Below, piece by piece: positions 62,601 to 64,000 of a DNA stretch of 64,000 bases. Origin of the DNA: Prevotella sp. (GTDB taxonomy: Bacteria > Bacteroidota > Bacteroidia > Bacteroidales > Bacteroidaceae); the NCBI GenBank assembly GCA_016285075.1, contig JAEEQB010000004.1, positions 1 through 64,000 of the forward strand, written 5' to 3'. Every line of letters starts with the position of its first letter. Position 1 is the stretch's first letter. The translations under genes and the position numbers were made by a program. The notes under the pieces were generated by a model. The model had not been told where the DNA came from and ran no database searches. It worked only from the letters and a program-made list of their open reading frames with translations.

Positions 62601-63983
62601 ATGAAGATCAAGAAACGTTGGTTAATCCTAATGGCAGTAATGACCATCATAGCTGTAGCAGGGGTGTTCGTAGGCGAGCCTACGTTCGAGTGTGACTGGT
62701 CGGTGGTTTCGGCTGCTGATGTGGCGTGGTTGATTACTGCCACGATTTTTGTGTTGATGATGACACCAGGTCTGTCGTTCTTCTACGGTGGCATGGTGGG
62801 GGCGAAGAATGTTATTTCTACCATGCTCCAGTCATTCATTGCCATGGGACTGATTTCAGTGCTTTGGGTAGTCATTGGTTTCTCTCTGTGCTTCGGAGAT
62901 GACATTGGTGGTGTGATAGGCAATCCACTGACATTCCTGATGTTCCAGAATGTGGGGGCAGAAGTGTATACAACTCCTGCTGGCAACGTGTTGGGCGGAG
63001 CCAGTATTCCGCTGGCGCTGTTTGCCCTGTTTCAGATGAAGTTTGCCATCATCACCCCTTCGCTCATCACGGGGTCGTTTGCCGAGCGGGTGCGCTTCTC
63101 GGCTTATCTGTTCTTTATGATGTTCTTTTTCTTTGCCATCTACTGTCCCTTGGCCCACATGACGTGGCATCCCGAAGGTCTTTTCCTTCGCTGGGGAGTT
63201 GTCGACTTCGCTGGAGGCATCGTTGTGCATGCCTCATCGGGTATCGCTGCACTCGCCGGGGCTATCTATTTAGGACGTCGTAGCACGGAGAAAAGCGAAC
63301 CTGCCAACATTCCGTTTGTGCTGTTGGGTGCCGCATTGCTCTGGCTGGGTTGGTTCGGTTTCAATGCAGGATCATCGCTACATGCCGATGGTCAGGCTGT
63401 TAAAGCGTTCCTGAACACCAACACCGCCTCGGCCACTGCCATGATGACGTGGATATTCTTCGACTGCCTGCGTGGCCGCAAACCTTCGGCCATGGGGGCA
63501 GCCGTCGGCTGCGTGGTCGGTCTGGTGGCCATCACGCCATCGGCAGGCTATGTCACCGTCGGGCAGAGCATTTTCATTGCCTTCGTCATCACGCTCATTT
63601 GCAATGTGGCTGTCTACTGGCGCTCCCACACCAGCATTGACGATGCCCTCGACGTGTTTCCAACACACGGCATAGGCGGTATCTTCGGCACAGTCCTGAC
63701 GGGCATCTTCATCCAGGAAGGCCTCATTGCGGGGACATGGGACGGTTTTGTCATTTTCCTCTACCATCTTCTGGCCATCGTCATTGTCTTTGTCTATACA
63801 TTCGGCATGAGTTGGCTGGGCTATAGGCTCATCGACAGTCTTATTCCCATGCGCGTCTCACCCTTCAGCGAGAAAGTTGGTCTCGACTTCTCACAACACG
63901 ACGAGCACTACGGACTGGCGCATATCGGTGAGCGCGAATTGGCAGAATACGAGGAGCACATCAGGGAAAAGTCAAAAGCTTAG
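62601..63983 (+). CDS. amt: Ammonium transporter, second copy
   Basis: A 460-residue Amt-family channel starting at MKIKKRWLIL (62601), with a signal-like first helix (about 6-25) absent from the first copy. TPGLSFFYGGMVGAKNVI is the family start. Twin histidines lie in FAGGIVVHASSGIAALAGA and FPTHGIGGIFGTVLTG. The C-terminal tail, VGLDFSQHDEHYGLAHIGER and onward, differs strongly from the first copy, so PII contact may differ too. The frame ends 17 bases before the window's end. The two Amt proteins belong to different subgroups, which suggests distinct affinity or regulation. Confidence 0.94.
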   Translation: MKIKKRWLILMAVMTIIAVAGVFVGEPTFECDWSVVSAADVAWLITATIFVLMMTPGLSFFYGGMVGAKNVISTMLQSFIAMGLISVLWVVIGFSLCFGDDIGGVIGNPLTFLMFQNVGAEVYTTPAGNVLGGASIPLALFALFQMKFAIITPSLITGSFAERVRFSAYLFFMMFFFFAIYCPLAHMTWHPEGLFLRWGVVDFAGGIVVHASSGIAALAGAIYLGRRSTEKSEPANIPFVLLGAALLWLGWFGFNAGSSLHADGQAVKAFLNTNTASATAMMTWIFFDCLRGRKPSAMGAAVGCVVGLVAITPSAGYVTVGQSIFIAFVITLICNVAVYWRSHTSIDDALDVFPTHGIGGIFGTVLTGIFIQEGLIAGTWDGFVIFLYHLLAIVIVFVYTFGMSWLGYRLIDSLIPMRVSPFSEKVGLDFSQHDEHYGLAHIGERELAEYEEHIREKSKA

Positions 63984-64000
63984 AATTATATGCAAACAAA

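Noticed and set aside
1..64000. Prophage or integrative conjugative element
   Set aside because: No integrase, terminase, capsid, tra or mob genes were recognised. Mobile signals are limited to one IS end, one IS relic and repeats.

Overview
The window looks like chromosomal DNA of a Prevotella/Segatella-type member of the Bacteroidota. Several promoters fit the Bacteroidota pattern TTTG-N19/20-TAnnTTTG, starts lack strong Shine-Dalgarno sequences, and the gene content is typical of the group: type III glutamine synthetase, LL-diaminopimelate aminotransferase, MtaB, a long IleS, and DUF4296, DUF3256 and DUF5053 proteins. No rRNA, tRNA or CRISPR array was seen.

Positions 1-15.4 kb are an AT-richer accessory region. 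The window opens in the 5' end of an IS4/DUF4372-like transposase, on the minus strand. Next to it lies a tight eight-gene minus-strand operon (190-14940). In order of transcription it encodes an Hsp70/actin-fold ATPase (SrfB-like), a large dynamin/SrfC-like GTPase, a membrane-anchored subtilisin-like protease with Listeria-Bacteroides repeats, a four-helix membrane protein, a DUF805 membrane protein, a Ras/TRAFAC-like GTPase, and two single-pass membrane proteins. The DUF805 protein and the small GTPase share the same N-terminal module of about 50 residues. This operon is my best candidate for an undescribed system. A 480-base leader precedes it.

Positions 15.4-27.5 kb are a second accessory block with decayed genes (ASCH-domain relic, frameshifted relic). 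It also holds a Ser/Thr kinase with a partner gene, a frameshifted AAA-ATPase/PD-(D/E)XK gene, a set of small membrane proteins (CD225, DUF2752, two TM2), two lipoproteins with an almost identical front half, a surface-adhesin-E-like protein, DUF5053 and an HD hydrolase. A 95-bp direct repeat occurs twice exactly 10,000 bases apart (15571 and 25571), and a 72/73-bp tandem array lies at 25812.

Positions 27.8-46.8 kb are conserved chromosome: mtaB, a glycosyltransferase, a MaoC hydratase, an amidophosphoribosyltransferase-like protein without the N-terminal cysteine, a PheC-like binding protein, dsbD, ispE, an acyltransferase, ileS, a DksA-like protein, lspA, a DUF4296 lipoprotein, a nucleoside transporter, rsmE, paaK and a DUF3256 protein. 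A 0.9-kb non-coding stretch with palindromic repeats and an IS1634-like transposase relic follow. The relic abuts the surviving tail of a secreted-protein gene.

Positions 48.4-64 kb are devoted largely to nitrogen assimilation: glnN, gltB-gltD followed by dapF-dapL on the minus strand, and glnK-amtB-outer membrane barrel-second amt on the plus strand. Together they import ammonium, sense nitrogen status, make glutamine and glutamate, and send nitrogen into lysine and cell-wall precursor synthesis.
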